Origin: a bacterium D16-36
Lineage (GTDB): Bacteria; Bacillota; Clostridia; Lachnospirales; Lachnospiraceae
Assembly: GCA_003611745.1 (NCBI GenBank)
Contig: RAYF01000017.1
Location: forward strand, 1 to 33,001
Direction of reading: 5' to 3'
DNA: 33,001 bases
Shown: one piece after another, positions 16,310-26,185 of the stretch
Numbering within the stretch: position 1 is the stretch's first letter
How the letters are laid out: every line of letters begins with the position of its first letter
Notes under the pieces: generated by a model
The model's input: only the letters and a program-made list of their open reading frames with translations
Databases searched by the model: none
What the model was told of the DNA's origin: nothing
Position numbers and translations under genes: made by a program

Positions 16310-19300
16310 CTATCTTAGAATGCTGATAACAGTGAGCTGCCTTCTGGCAGAATTCCTTAGCATTCTCTGGTAGGTTTTCTTTTTACTCCTTGGAATCCGG
16401 AAAGCTGCTTTTTTTGAAATCCGCACAAACGCCTTTTTGCCGATTTTTGAAACCCTCTTCCCCTTAATCACAATCTTAGATAACCTTTTATCGTTCCAAA
16501 ATGCCTTATTCCCGATACCCTTTAATCCTTTTCCAAGTACTGCAGTCTTTAAGGATTTCATATTTGCAAATGCTTTTGTCCCTATTTTTGTTACTGTCTT
16601 TGGCAGTGTAACCTTTACCGCTTTTGATTTCTTAAATGCCCTTTTTGCGATGGACACAACCCGGTAGCGTTTCTTTCCAAAAACTACTCTGGACGGAACA
16701 GAAACCTTTTTGGCCTTTTTCCTGACAGCAATTACCTTAACTTTCTCCTTTCCCTGCCTGATGGAAGTAATTTGATATTTTAACTTTCCTTTCCAGAATG
16801 TCCTCCCTGCTTTTCCGGTATCTTTGCCAGCCTGCTTTTTGCTGCCCAAAGGGTTCCCTATATTTTTATCTGTATTATTGCTGCCAGATCCATCAGTTCC
16901 TGTCCCAGATGCCCCGCCATTGCCGGAAGAACCGTTTCCGTTGCTATTCTGGCTGTTATCGGAACCAGACGGGTCTCCATTCTGGTCTCCACTGCCGGAA
17001 CCGGATGGGTTTCCATTCTGGTTTCCGCTGCCGGAACCGAACGGGTTTCCACTTTGATCCCCACTGCCGGAACCAGATGGATTCCCATTTTGATCCCCAT
17101 TTCCAGAGCCGGACGGGTTCCCATTCTGGCCACTGTTGTTATCTTTATCATTGGAATTCTGAGAACTATTTTTCTTCGACAAATGCGGCTTCAAAACCTT
17201 ATCCCCATATTCAGTAGGGGCAATTTTTGCAAATAACGTCTTTTTCACATCCTGACTTTCATACCACCCATCAAACTGATATCCTTCCGGCACGATAACC
17301 TGATTTGCATCAGGCAATAAAGCCCCTTTTGTATATTGATAGTATGATACGCTGTTTTCCAGAATTTTTATACCGCTGCCATCCAAATCATATGTAATCT
17401 GATAGGTCAACGGTTCAGACCATCTTGCGTATAGTTCATAGCGCTTTGCTACGTTTTTGATAGTCTGCCCGGGCTTTCCAAAACCTGCCCCCATAGAATC
17501 CAGCCATTCTGCTAATTTGTACCCATTTTGTGTGAGTTCCGGCAGAACATAATCAGAACCATGGTTTATATAGACATGTACATCCTTTTCACCGCCTTTT
17601 TCATCATGAAGATGAATTTCATGCTGAGGATATAGCTTCATATTTTTTTCTAGAATAATTTTATCCCCCGGAAAATAATGTTTTCCATTATTATCCTCAT
17701 AACGGTCAACCTTTGTTCCATCAGAAAGGCTGTCTGGCAGGGTAAATTCTTCATGGTATTTTCCGGTTATCTCCGGCATTAAATGTTCCCCGTCCTCCTT
17801 GCCGGACAAAAATGATACCGTACAGGACCTCTCCCTGACAGTCAGGGAAATTTCCGTATCAGATTCAAGGGAAATAATGTGCTGCAAGGCATCTTCATTG
17901 ACCACTTCATACCCCTGATAGAAATAGATAACGCTCTCCCCAGCCAATTCTTTCTGGAACAGCCGTAACAGTGAAACGCTGATACGTTCTCCCGGTTTGC
18001 CATATAACTTAAGTGTATCAAGAACCTCTTTTTTTCCATTCTCCTCTTTCCATAATTTTAACTGAAATGGAACATATTCGTCACTGTCATTGCGTTTCCA
18101 TACGGCATACAGCGTAAGTTCATTTTCCGAATCAAACAGCCCTTTCATATTTGTGCCCGGAAGGATACTGACACCGCTGCCATCCGGTTTCGTATTCCAA
18201 AAAATCATTTCCGCTTCCTCAGAATAGTACAGCTCACTGCTTGCAAACGAGTCTTTCTGGTAAATGTAGTCTGTATCCTCCACTTTGCCTGAGATAGCGG
18301 ATATTCTCGAATACTCCCCATTATTATGATATGTTACCTTAAAAGAAGTCTTTTTCCACTGTGCATGAAGCACCACATCATGGTTCTGCATGGCATAGCT
18401 GTCTCTCGGCTGATAAAGTGTATGCGTCTTATCATCATCCTGATACCATCCCTGAAAGAGATAGCCGTCACGGTGAGGAACCACTGCAGGCAGAATGAGG
18501 TTTGTCCCAAATTTGATACGCTGCCCGGAAAGTTCGTCGCCTTTGTCCAGCGACCCCCCGTTTAGATCATACTGAAAATCATAAGAATTCCTTCTGTAAT
18601 ATGCGCATAAAATTAAACTTCCATCTGCTTTTATCCTGCCGCTTAACTTGGAAGAAGATTCATCCAGTGCAAAACCCGGCGAAACTTTATCAATCGAATC
18701 GACACTAACTTCATCATCTGTATATCCATCAAACTGGTAGCTGGAAGCCAGATCGTATCCTCCCGCAAGATTTTCTTTATAATATTCCACATGATATTTT
18801 ACAATGTCCCTCTTCCATACGGCATACAGCTCCGAGGAATCGGTGACATCCATCTGCATAAGGCCGGTCTGGGCATCCGCCGCCTTTGCCCAGCCGAGAA
18901 AATGATATCCCATGGGCGCCGCCAAAGAAGGCAGGGTGACGGCCTCCTCGCTCCAGACAGCATATAACGTTACTGTCCCATTCTGGTCTGCAATATTTTT
19001 AACTGTTTCACCGTCTGTATAACGCACTACACCGTTTTTCTGTATAGACCAGCCCATAAATTTATGCTTCACTGTCATATTAGTAGTTTCCGCAGGATTT
19101 TTCTGCCCGTCCTGATACAGAGTAATAAGGCTGTTTCTACGGAAAGAATTTTTCTCCAACACAACAGGACGGTCATATTCACAATTTTCTATATCTGCCA
19201 TCCCGCCTTCCTCAGCGCCGCTGCCGTCAAATACCACTGTATACCTTACCGGTTTAAAGTACCGGTATACTGCCGTCCCCTGTTCACTGACCTGCTTCGA

Positions 19301-20527
19301 AGTGCAGTGTGTATAATAGTATCCCTTGTAATAAGTCCCGGCGGCAGAATCCTTACCGATATCGGAACCCTGTGCTGTTGTAGAATATTCCCTTCGCTGA
19401 GTGATGGTGCCTAGATTTTCCCCCCTACGGCTCCCCTCCTCTATCTGGTCAATATATTCAACTGGACAGGATTCGTAAGAAAAATATCGGTACACAACGG
19501 CACCATTTTCCGCAACCTGTGCTGTTGTAGAATCTTTATAAAAGCAGTGAGGATAGTAGGCGCCAACTGCCTTATCCACACCTGCCGCTGAGGCAGATAC
19601 CACAGTACCAAACTCCGCTTTCCAGCTTGTGCGCCCTAAAACCTGCCCATCCGGGCTGTCTCCCCGTATATCAATGCAGGTGACGTCATATTGGTTTGGA
19701 GTAATGCTCCATCTCGCATGAAGCTTATCGCCTTTTTGCAGGATATCTCCTTCTTTATACTTCGTGCCGCCCTGCGCTGCACTGTACCAGCCCTCAAAGG
19801 TACAGGTATGTCCCGGCTTTTCCATGCTGACAGTGGGAAGTTCAAGCAGATAAAGCCCTTCCTTCCGGTAATATGCTTTTCCGGCCTTTTCTACAGTGCC
19901 CCCATGGGAATCCAAGGATAATCCATCCCCGTTAACCTCGATAGGATTTGAACTGTATACCCGATAGACAAGCGACAGCCCCTCCGCATCATATCCCCCG
20001 TCCTGTACAGTATCCCGCTTAAAAGAGCGGCTTCCGCAGTCCCTTGTTCCATGCCCAGACTTGACATCAGAAATCTCATAACCTGACCAGATAAGCTCCC
20101 CCTTTAAATAAAGATCCAGATAAACACTGAAATCGGTGCGCTCTTTCTTGATAAGGTTGTTGCGCATTACGAAACGCCCGGCCGAATCAAACCTCTCATC
20201 CCTAAGCCAGAACAGACTGTCGCTTGCTCCGTAAGAGCGCGCTATCTCCTTATGCCCATTGATATCGGACATAATATACTGCCACATACCATACTCATTC
20301 TTCTTGTAAGTATCAAGTGCATAACATTCCAGCGTATCATTCCAGTATACTTTAATCCCTACATGGGAATATCCCCCAATCCTGTCATCAAACTTGCCGA
20401 TATCAGAAGGCCCGCCTACTTCGCTGGTGTCCAATCCTGAAGCAATCAGCTCTTTTCCGCCGAACAGAATACCTGCGGCAATCAATATCATTGCAAATGC
20501 AAATTGAATAATCCTCCGTTTTTTCAT
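16310..20527 (-). CDS. Large secreted repeat protein with InlB-type repeats, Gly/Asn/Ser linker and BspA-like LRR end
   Basis: A 1405-residue exported protein. After MKKRR comes a hydrophobic signal segment (about 6-22). About 270 residues without recognised domain are followed by at least seven repeats of the Listeria-Bacteroides (InlB B-repeat/Flg_new) type, each with a GWY or GW core and ending LYAVW, LHAQW or similar; two MucBP-like units (ending VYRYF) lie near the start of this region. A linker of about 100 residues contains a 12-residue tandem unit (GDQNGNPSGSGS). The last 170 residues are a very basic BspA-type leucine-rich repeat (ITSIAKRAF, VTKIGTKAFANMKSL). No LPXTG motif is seen, so attachment may be non-covalent. 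An upstream ATG at 20608 would bury the signal, so the ATG at 20527 is preferred. Probable adhesin. Confidence 0.85.
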   Translation of the reverse strand: MKKRRIIQFAFAMILIAAGILFGGKELIASGLDTSEVGGPSDIGKFDDRIGGYSHVGIKVYWNDTLECYALDTYKKNEYGMWQYIMSDINGHKEIARSYGASDSLFWLRDERFDSAGRFVMRNNLIKKERTDFSVYLDLYLKGELIWSGYEISDVKSGHGTRDCGSRSFKRDTVQDGGYDAEGLSLVYRVYSSNPIEVNGDGLSLDSHGGTVEKAGKAYYRKEGLYLLELPTVSMEKPGHTCTFEGWYSAAQGGTKYKEGDILQKGDKLHARWSITPNQYDVTCIDIRGDSPDGQVLGRTSWKAEFGTVVSASAAGVDKAVGAYYPHCFYKDSTTAQVAENGAVVYRYFSYESCPVEYIDQIEEGSRRGENLGTITQRREYSTTAQGSDIGKDSAAGTYYKGYYYTHCTSKQVSEQGTAVYRYFKPVRYTVVFDGSGAEEGGMADIENCEYDRPVVLEKNSFRRNSLITLYQDGQKNPAETTNMTVKHKFMGWSIQKNGVVRYTDGETVKNIADQNGTVTLYAVWSEEAVTLPSLAAPMGYHFLGWAKAADAQTGLMQMDVTDSSELYAVWKRDIVKYHVEYYKENLAGGYDLASSYQFDGYTDDEVSVDSIDKVSPGFALDESSSKLSGRIKADGSLILCAYYRRNSYDFQYDLNGGSLDKGDELSGQRIKFGTNLILPAVVPHRDGYLFQGWYQDDDKTHTLYQPRDSYAMQNHDVVLHAQWKKTSFKVTYHNNGEYSRISAISGKVEDTDYIYQKDSFASSELYYSEEAEMIFWNTKPDGSGVSILPGTNMKGLFDSENELTLYAVWKRNDSDEYVPFQLKLWKEENGKKEVLDTLKLYGKPGERISVSLLRLFQKELAGESVIYFYQGYEVVNEDALQHIISLESDTEISLTVRERSCTVSFLSGKEDGEHLMPEITGKYHEEFTLPDSLSDGTKVDRYEDNNGKHYFPGDKIILEKNMKLYPQHEIHLHDEKGGEKDVHVYINHGSDYVLPELTQNGYKLAEWLDSMGAGFGKPGQTIKNVAKRYELYARWSEPLTYQITYDLDGSGIKILENSVSYYQYTKGALLPDANQVIVPEGYQFDGWYESQDVKKTLFAKIAPTEYGDKVLKPHLSKKNSSQNSNDKDNNSGQNGNPSGSGNGDQNGNPSGSGSGDQSGNPFGSGSGNQNGNPSGSGSGDQNGDPSGSDNSQNSNGNGSSGNGGASGTGTDGSGSNNTDKNIGNPLGSKKQAGKDTGKAGRTFWKGKLKYQITSIRQGKEKVKVIAVRKKAKKVSVPSRVVFGKKRYRVVSIAKRAFKKSKAVKVTLPKTVTKIGTKAFANMKSLKTAVLGKGLKGIGNKAFWNDKRLSKIVIKGKRVSKIGKKAFVRISKKAAFRIPRSKKKTYQRMLRNSARRQLTVISILR
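16961..17135 (-). repeat. 36-bp tandem repeat array encoding the Gly/Asn/Ser linker
   Basis: Units of 36 bp start at 16961, 16997, 17033 and 17069, with a diverged partial fifth at 17105. Each plus-strand unit begins GGAACC (or AGAGCC) and contains a CCATTCTGGT-like segment. In frame they encode a 12-residue Gly/Asn/Ser/Pro repeat, so copy number can change without frameshift. Confidence 0.85.
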
Positions 20528-20695
20528 ATTTCTGGCCCTTTCTCCTTTCACTTTTCCAATTTCAGAGATATCTTTATACAGGCCACTGTGCTCTCCCAAG
20601 CCTAACAAAGTATCGCCTACAACATATGTTTAAAATAATACGTTATGAAATACATTTTAACATTTGGATATTTTTATTCAATATGCAATTTCAAC

Positions 20696-20724
20696 AAAAA
20701 AACAGAGATAAAATCTCTGTTTTT
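20696..20724 (-). terminator. Terminator of the guaB-amidase operon
   Basis: AAAAACAGAGAT (20698-20709) pairs perfectly with ATCTCTGTTTTT (20713-20724) across a three-base loop; T runs flank both sides, so it may work on both strands. It sits 7 bases after the amidase stop. Confidence 0.85.
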
Positions 20725-20730
20725 AACAAA

Positions 20731-21441
20731 TTACTCCGCCTTCGTTTTCTTAAGGGATTTTTTCAGATAAACATCCACATCTGATTTTAATTTTTCCCAT
20801 GCGTCCGGATGTTTCACATAATATCTCGGGCAGATCTTACCAGTTACATCGTAATGCCTAATTATTTTCTCCGGCTCAATCTCATACTTATCGCAGAGAT
20901 ATGCTGCCAGATGAATCAACGCCTGATATGTTTTTTTCGTATATTTCCCGTTTTTTTTCGGATGGCAGCATTCAATGGAAATCGTATCGCTGTTCCGGTC
21001 GTTTGAAGCATATGCAATCTCATTCTCTGGAATGCACTGCACAATTGTACCGTCTAATCCGACAATAAAATGGCTGCTCACCTTATAGCCCGCCTCATCC
21101 GGAAAATCCTTTCTGGAATCAAAATAATTGCGGTTCGCCTCCGCATCTGTCCCCGGATTTGCAGTGTAATGAATCACAATGCCATTTATTCTATTTAATG
21201 CCGTCCCCGGCCTTGAGTTTACATTTTTTGTCAGGAACATTTCAGAAATTGCCGGCTTTGCAACATTGATACTGGAAAAATCGTATGCCATAACCTCTTT
21301 CGTTTCTTTGCTGCCGTCTCTAAAAAGATGGGCAATCCCTACCACTAGCAGGATAGCAAGGAGGGACACCATAGATGCCACTCCTACGACTACTGCAAAA
21401 TACCTTAATTTCCTTTTCTGTGCCCTTGTTAATTTTTTCAT
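20731..21441 (-). CDS. Membrane-anchored N-acetylmuramoyl-L-alanine amidase (Amidase_2)
   Basis: A 236-residue cell-wall hydrolase. A basic N-terminus precedes one membrane helix (about 15-38), so the catalytic domain (about 80-215) faces outside. Zinc ligands of the T7-lysozyme/PGRP fold are visible: H91 in IVIHYTAN, H196 in RHYDVTGKICPRYY and C204. Four bases separate it from guaB upstream, so it is translated from the guaB transcript. The link between a purine enzyme and an amidase is probably only positional. It begins MKKLTRAQKRKLRYF. Confidence 0.9.
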   Translation of the reverse strand: MKKLTRAQKRKLRYFAVVVGVASMVSLLAILLVVGIAHLFRDGSKETKEVMAYDFSSINVAKPAISEMFLTKNVNSRPGTALNRINGIVIHYTANPGTDAEANRNYFDSRKDFPDEAGYKVSSHFIVGLDGTIVQCIPENEIAYASNDRNSDTISIECCHPKKNGKYTKKTYQALIHLAAYLCDKYEIEPEKIIRHYDVTGKICPRYYVKHPDAWEKLKSDVDVYLKKSLKKTKAE

Positions 21442-21445
21442 AATT

Positions 21446-22912
<1,467 letters not shown>

Positions 22913-22930
22913 TTATGTAATGTTATGATG

Positions 22931-23040
22931 TTGGGGGCAAAAGGCATCCCCCCACTGATGCCACGGATTGCTACATCGCTATTTGCTTATGGCCCTGGCA
23001 TCATGTTATGTAGTAAAACACGCAGGGGGATTCCTGCGTG
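22931..23040 (-). promoter_or_regulatory. Structured guaB leader with competing hairpins (attenuator or riboswitch candidate)
   Basis: In transcript order: CACGCAGG pairs with CCTGCGTG (23019-23040), followed by TTTTAC, a terminator-like hairpin. Then TGATGCCA (22996-23003) can pair with TGGCATCA (22956-22963) around a 32-nt loop. The same GGCATC can instead pair with the downstream GATGCC (22943-22948), which is followed by TTTT. GUGGGGG next to it can also pair with CCCCCAAC (22931-22937). Two exclusive folds ahead of guaB suggest regulated termination. I do not recognise a known purine riboswitch core. Confidence 0.5.
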
Positions 23041-23092
23041 CTATGACTGTTTGGTGTACCACTTTCTACGAGTAGCTTCAAATATTTGTACA

Positions 23093-23122
23093 AGTATACA
23101 CCATACCTGCTTTTATTGTCAA
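23093..23122 (-). promoter_or_regulatory. Sigma-A promoter of guaB
   Basis: On the minus strand TTGACA (23117-23122) and TATACT (23093-23098) are 18 bases apart. The -35 box lies 18 bases from the end of foldback copy 2. Confidence 0.8.
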
Positions 23123-23140
23123 CTTATTTATTTTTTGGCA

Positions 23141-23816
23141 CACGGAAATAAATTTTCAGTATATATATTCCTTACTGCCCAAATCAATATGTCACTATTT
23201 ACAAACGATGTTTCTTTAACGATAACTCCCTGTTATCCGTCATTTTCCAATGTGCCTGTGTCAGGCTGTGTTTCTGTTTTTGCCTCACAGAATATGATAC
23301 GCCTAAAAAGAAGGACAAGATATGCCGCCAGACAACAACGGCTTTCCAGAGGAACTCTGTCTTGCAGGGCTTTGATGGATATGCGCCTTACAGCGCTGTC
23401 TGAACAGCATGCGCGGTTTCAGGCTTTCCTAGGAGGCACGCTCTCGCTACCTCTCATAACGCAGCGGTACCTAGCAGGACAAAATACGCCCTGCAAGTAC
23501 CGGCGATTCGAGAGTGCCTCTGCGGAAAGCCATGAAATCTGTCGCATGGTGTGAGTTCGCGGAAAGGCGCATAAACCAAGCATCAAAGCCGCAAGACAGA
23601 TAGTTCCTCGGAAAGGCGAAATGTTGCAAGGCATATCCTGTCCTTCTTTTTAGGCGTTTTGCTTGTCTGTGAAACAAAAACAGAAGCATAACCGAATGCA
23701 GGCACAAACAAAAAATGACGGATAACAGGGAGCTATCATTTAGAAAACAATCGTTTGTAAATAGTGACAAATTAATAGGGGCAGTAAGGAATATATACTG
23801 AAAATTTATTTCCGTG
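23141..23816. mobile_element. Foldback palindromic element, copy 2 (complete, 676 bp, 9-bp target duplication)
   Basis: Begins CACGGAAATAAATTTTCAGT and ends with its inverse. The outer 105 bases of each side match closely as inverted repeats, and diverged inverse matches continue to a central hairpin (23474-23494), so the whole element is one long imperfect palindrome. It is flanked by the exact 9-bp direct repeat TTTTTGGCA (23132-23140 and 23817-23825). That duplication shows insertion by a transposase-like enzyme. No transposase is encoded; the short frames on both strands are palindrome by-products. It separates pgeF from the guaB promoter. Confidence 0.9.
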
Positions 23817-24741
23817 TTTTTGGCATCAGGCTGATGAAACCATTTAAGTTGCCCCGTTTCCCCTTTGATGCCCTGTGGGAAAACAGGAGCCTGCTGTTAC
23901 AGCAGGTACAGATGCCGCACACATGGATATTTTTCGCCAAAAGCCCTGCCTCCCTCAGCTGCAGATAATTTGCCGCCCACAGATCAAGCTGGTACTTTCC
24001 ATTTTCTTTATCAGAACAATAGGCAATCTCCTCCATCTGCCCTTTATGGTAATGTTTTTCAAATTCACGGATCACATCATAACCAACCTCATAGCATTTC
24101 TGGCAGATAGACGGGCCGATAACAGCCACAAGGTCTTCCCTTTTTGATCCAAATTCCCTCTCCATGGCAGCAGCCGTCACCACCCCCATCTTCATCACCG
24201 TGCCGCGCCAGCCGGAATGGGAAGAAGCTACCGCCCTTTTTATGGGATCTACAAAAAACAATGGCACACAGTCAGCATATGAGGTCGCCAGACAGACCTC
24301 CGGTTCATCTGTCATCAGGCCATCAATCCCTTCCAGTTTCTTTTCGGTTGTCTCCTGACAGATATCATTCCTTCCGGCACGGTAAACCTTCGTATCATGC
24401 ACCTGATCTGACAAAACCAGACTTCTGCAGTCCACCCCCATGCTCCCACAAAATAACTTATAATTTTCTGCTACAGCCCCATTTGAATCACCACGACCGA
24501 AACCAAGGTTCAGCTCGGCAAGATGCCCGCTGCTCACACCGCCAAAGCGTGTAGAAAAAGCAGCATTCACAAACGAAAACCCTTCAAAAGCCAGAAAGCG
24601 TATCAGCGGGACAGTGTCCGCATGTTCCAGATAACAGTTGTCCTCCGCTAAATCATATGGCCTTGCAGGCAGCCTTTTTAAAAGCTCCTCCTTCTTCTGC
24701 AGCGCCATCTCCCATAACTCCAAGACCTCATTTTCCGCCAT
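23806..24741 (-). CDS. pgeF: Peptidoglycan editing factor / polyphenol oxidase family protein (YfiH)
   Basis: A 311-residue member of the YfiH/PgeF (Cu-oxidase_4) family; characterised members are purine nucleoside phosphorylase or laccase-like enzymes, and in E. coli PgeF corrects peptidoglycan composition. Metal-site residues are present: H115 in SDQVHDTKV, C158 in ADCVPLFF and H175 in SSHSGWRGT. The first 50 residues are extra compared with typical members. GGGAGG precedes the ATG. The last codons and the stop (23806-23816) are inside foldback copy 2. Removing the insertion and one target copy gives an ending of MPKNK-stop instead of MPKTRK-stop, so function is probably unaffected. Confidence 0.93.
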   Translation of the reverse strand: MAENEVLELWEMALQKKEELLKRLPARPYDLAEDNCYLEHADTVPLIRFLAFEGFSFVNAAFSTRFGGVSSGHLAELNLGFGRGDSNGAVAENYKLFCGSMGVDCRSLVLSDQVHDTKVYRAGRNDICQETTEKKLEGIDGLMTDEPEVCLATSYADCVPLFFVDPIKRAVASSHSGWRGTVMKMGVVTAAAMEREFGSKREDLVAVIGPSICQKCYEVGYDVIREFEKHYHKGQMEEIAYCSDKENGKYQLDLWAANYLQLREAGLLAKNIHVCGICTCCNSRLLFSHRASKGKRGNLNGFISLMPKTRK

Positions 24742-24795
24742 CCCATACCTCCCAGATTATATATTACTGCCCTGCCGTTTATTTGCAGGTAAACC

Positions 24796-25474
24796 TATGG
24801 AAATCAATTCTTAGTATATAAATTCATTACTGCCCCAAATCAATATGTCACCGTTTACAGACGATGTTTGTTTAATGATAACTCCCTGTTATCCGTCATT
24901 TTCCAATGTGCCTGTGTCAGGCTGTGTTTCTGTTTTTGCCCTCACAGAATATGATACGCCTAAAAAGAAAGACAGGATATGCCGCCAGACAACAGCGGCT
25001 TTCCAGAGGAACTCTGTCTTGCAGGGCTTTGATGGATATGCGCCTTGCAGCGCTGTCTGAGCAGCATGCGCGGTTTCAGGCTTTCCTAGGAGGCACGCTC
25101 CCGCTACCTCTCATAACGCAGCAGTACATAGCAGGGCAAAATACGCCCTGCAAGTACCGGCGATTCGAGAGTGCCTCTGCGGAAGGTCATGAAAACCGCT
25201 GCATGGTGTGAGTTCGCGGAAAGGCGCATAAACCAAGCATCAAAGCCGCAAGACAGATAGTTCCTCAGAAAGGCGAAATGTTGCAAGGCATATCCTGTCC
25301 TTCCTTTTAGGCGTTTTGCTTGTCTGTGAAGCAAAAAACAGAAACATAACCGGATGCAGGCACAAACAAAAATTGACGGATAACAGGGAATTATCATTTA
25401 GAAAACAATCGTCTGTAAATGGTACCAAATTAATAGGGGCAGTAATGAATATATACTGAAAATTGATTTCCATG
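24796..25474. mobile_element. Foldback palindromic element, copy 3 (complete, 679 bp, 9-bp target duplication)
   Basis: Starts TATGGAAATCAATTC and ends GAATTGATTTCCATG-like, more exactly AAAATTGATTTCCATG at 25474. Flanked by the exact 9-bp repeat AGGTAAACC (24787-24795 and 25475-25483). The central hairpin GCAGGGC/GCCCTGC (25131-25151) is within 6 bases of the midpoint. Same orientation as copies 1 and 2 and very similar to copy 2 throughout. It lies between the pgeF start and the yraN stop, and so may split a former yraN-pgeF transcript. Confidence 0.9.
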
Positions 25475-25495
25475 AGGTAAACCTGCCGCACCATA

Positions 25496-25852
25496 TTAAA
25501 ACGCATTCTGTATATGCAGGACATCTTCGCCCTCAAAAGCAATGACATCAAACCTGCAGGGGACATCCTCCCTGTAATACTTCTTATAGATATAATACCT
25601 TGCAGATTGGACAATGCGCCTGCGTTTTGCCGGTGTTACCGCTTCCAAGGCCGCCCCCTGATAAGCCCCCTTCCGGTATTTTACCTCCACAAAGACCAGA
25701 TAATCCCTATCCATTGCAATAATATCTATTTCGCCAAATCGTGTATAAAAATTCCTCTCCAGTATCTGGAAGCCTTTTTCCTGTAAAAACAAAACAGCCT
25801 TATTTTCATAGACTGTTCCGATTTCCCGATGATTCTCTTTTTCCCTTCCCAT
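25496..25852 (-). CDS. UPF0102 family protein YraN (endonuclease-like fold)
   Basis: A 118-residue protein of the YraN family, with the nuclease-like motif GEIDIIAMDRDYLVFVEVKYRKG (residues about 40-62; acidic residues of a PD-(D/E)xK-type core). No biochemical role is established. It overlaps the end of the upstream ylqH-like gene by 47 bases, with only a weak AAGG ribosome site, so coupled translation is likely. Its stop is 22 bases from the end of foldback copy 3. Confidence 0.9.
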   Translation of the reverse strand: MGREKENHREIGTVYENKAVLFLQEKGFQILERNFYTRFGEIDIIAMDRDYLVFVEVKYRKGAYQGAALEAVTPAKRRRIVQSARYYIYKKYYREDVPCRFDVIAFEGEDVLHIQNAF

Positions 25853-26171
25853 CCTTATTCATTACCTTCCCCCTGATCTTATCCATAGCATCCACATACA
25901 CCAGTATCTCAGCAACCACCTGATAAAGCTCCTTTGGGATATATTCGCCAATCTCCAGCTCCTCAAGGCTTTTTGTCAGCTTTTCATCCTTATAAACCGG
26001 AATGTCATGTTCCCCCGCCGTCTCAATGATCTTCTCCGCCAGATGCCCCTTACCGCTTGCAATTACCTTTGGGGCCGTATCGCCCGCCTCATATTCCAAT
26101 GCAATGGCGGATTTCCTCATATCAGGCTCCAACACATCACGCCCATATACCTTTTTTTCAGTATCCTTCAT
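25806..26171 (-). CDS. FlhB C-terminal-like protein (YlqH-type)
   Basis: A small protein of 121 residues resembling the cytoplasmic C-terminal domain of FlhB/YscU export switches (SAIALEYEAGDTAPKVIASGKGHLAEKIIETA, IPVYKDEKLTKSLEELEIGEYIP). The membrane part and the NPTH cleavage motif are missing. It matches B. subtilis YlqH in size and position (after rbgA and rnhB); function unknown. No flagellar genes are present in the window. I chose the ATG at 26171, which has AAGGGGGG 9 bases upstream; two GTG codons at 26180 and 26177 are alternatives. Confidence 0.85.
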   Translation of the reverse strand: MKDTEKKVYGRDVLEPDMRKSAIALEYEAGDTAPKVIASGKGHLAEKIIETAGEHDIPVYKDEKLTKSLEELEIGEYIPKELYQVVAEILVYVDAMDKIRGKVMNKDGKGKRESSGNRNSL

Positions 26172-26185
26172 AGGCACCACCCCCC

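Noticed and set aside
16961-17135. 36-bp repeats, a length typical of CRISPR repeats
   Set aside because: The units are directly tandem with no spacers and stay in frame within a large coding region.
23051-23062. TTGGTGTACCAC as a third copy of the 14-bp repeat
   Set aside because: It matches only 11 of 12 bases, lies far away in the guaB leader and may be coincidental.
25240-25614. 124-residue minus-strand frame across the end of foldback copy 3 and yraN
   Set aside because: It crosses the element border, overlaps yraN in another frame and has no ribosome site.
25806-26171. Flagellar or type III secretion component
   Set aside because: Only the FlhB C-terminal-like domain is present, without membrane part or NPTH motif, in the conserved ylqH position; no other secretion genes are visible.
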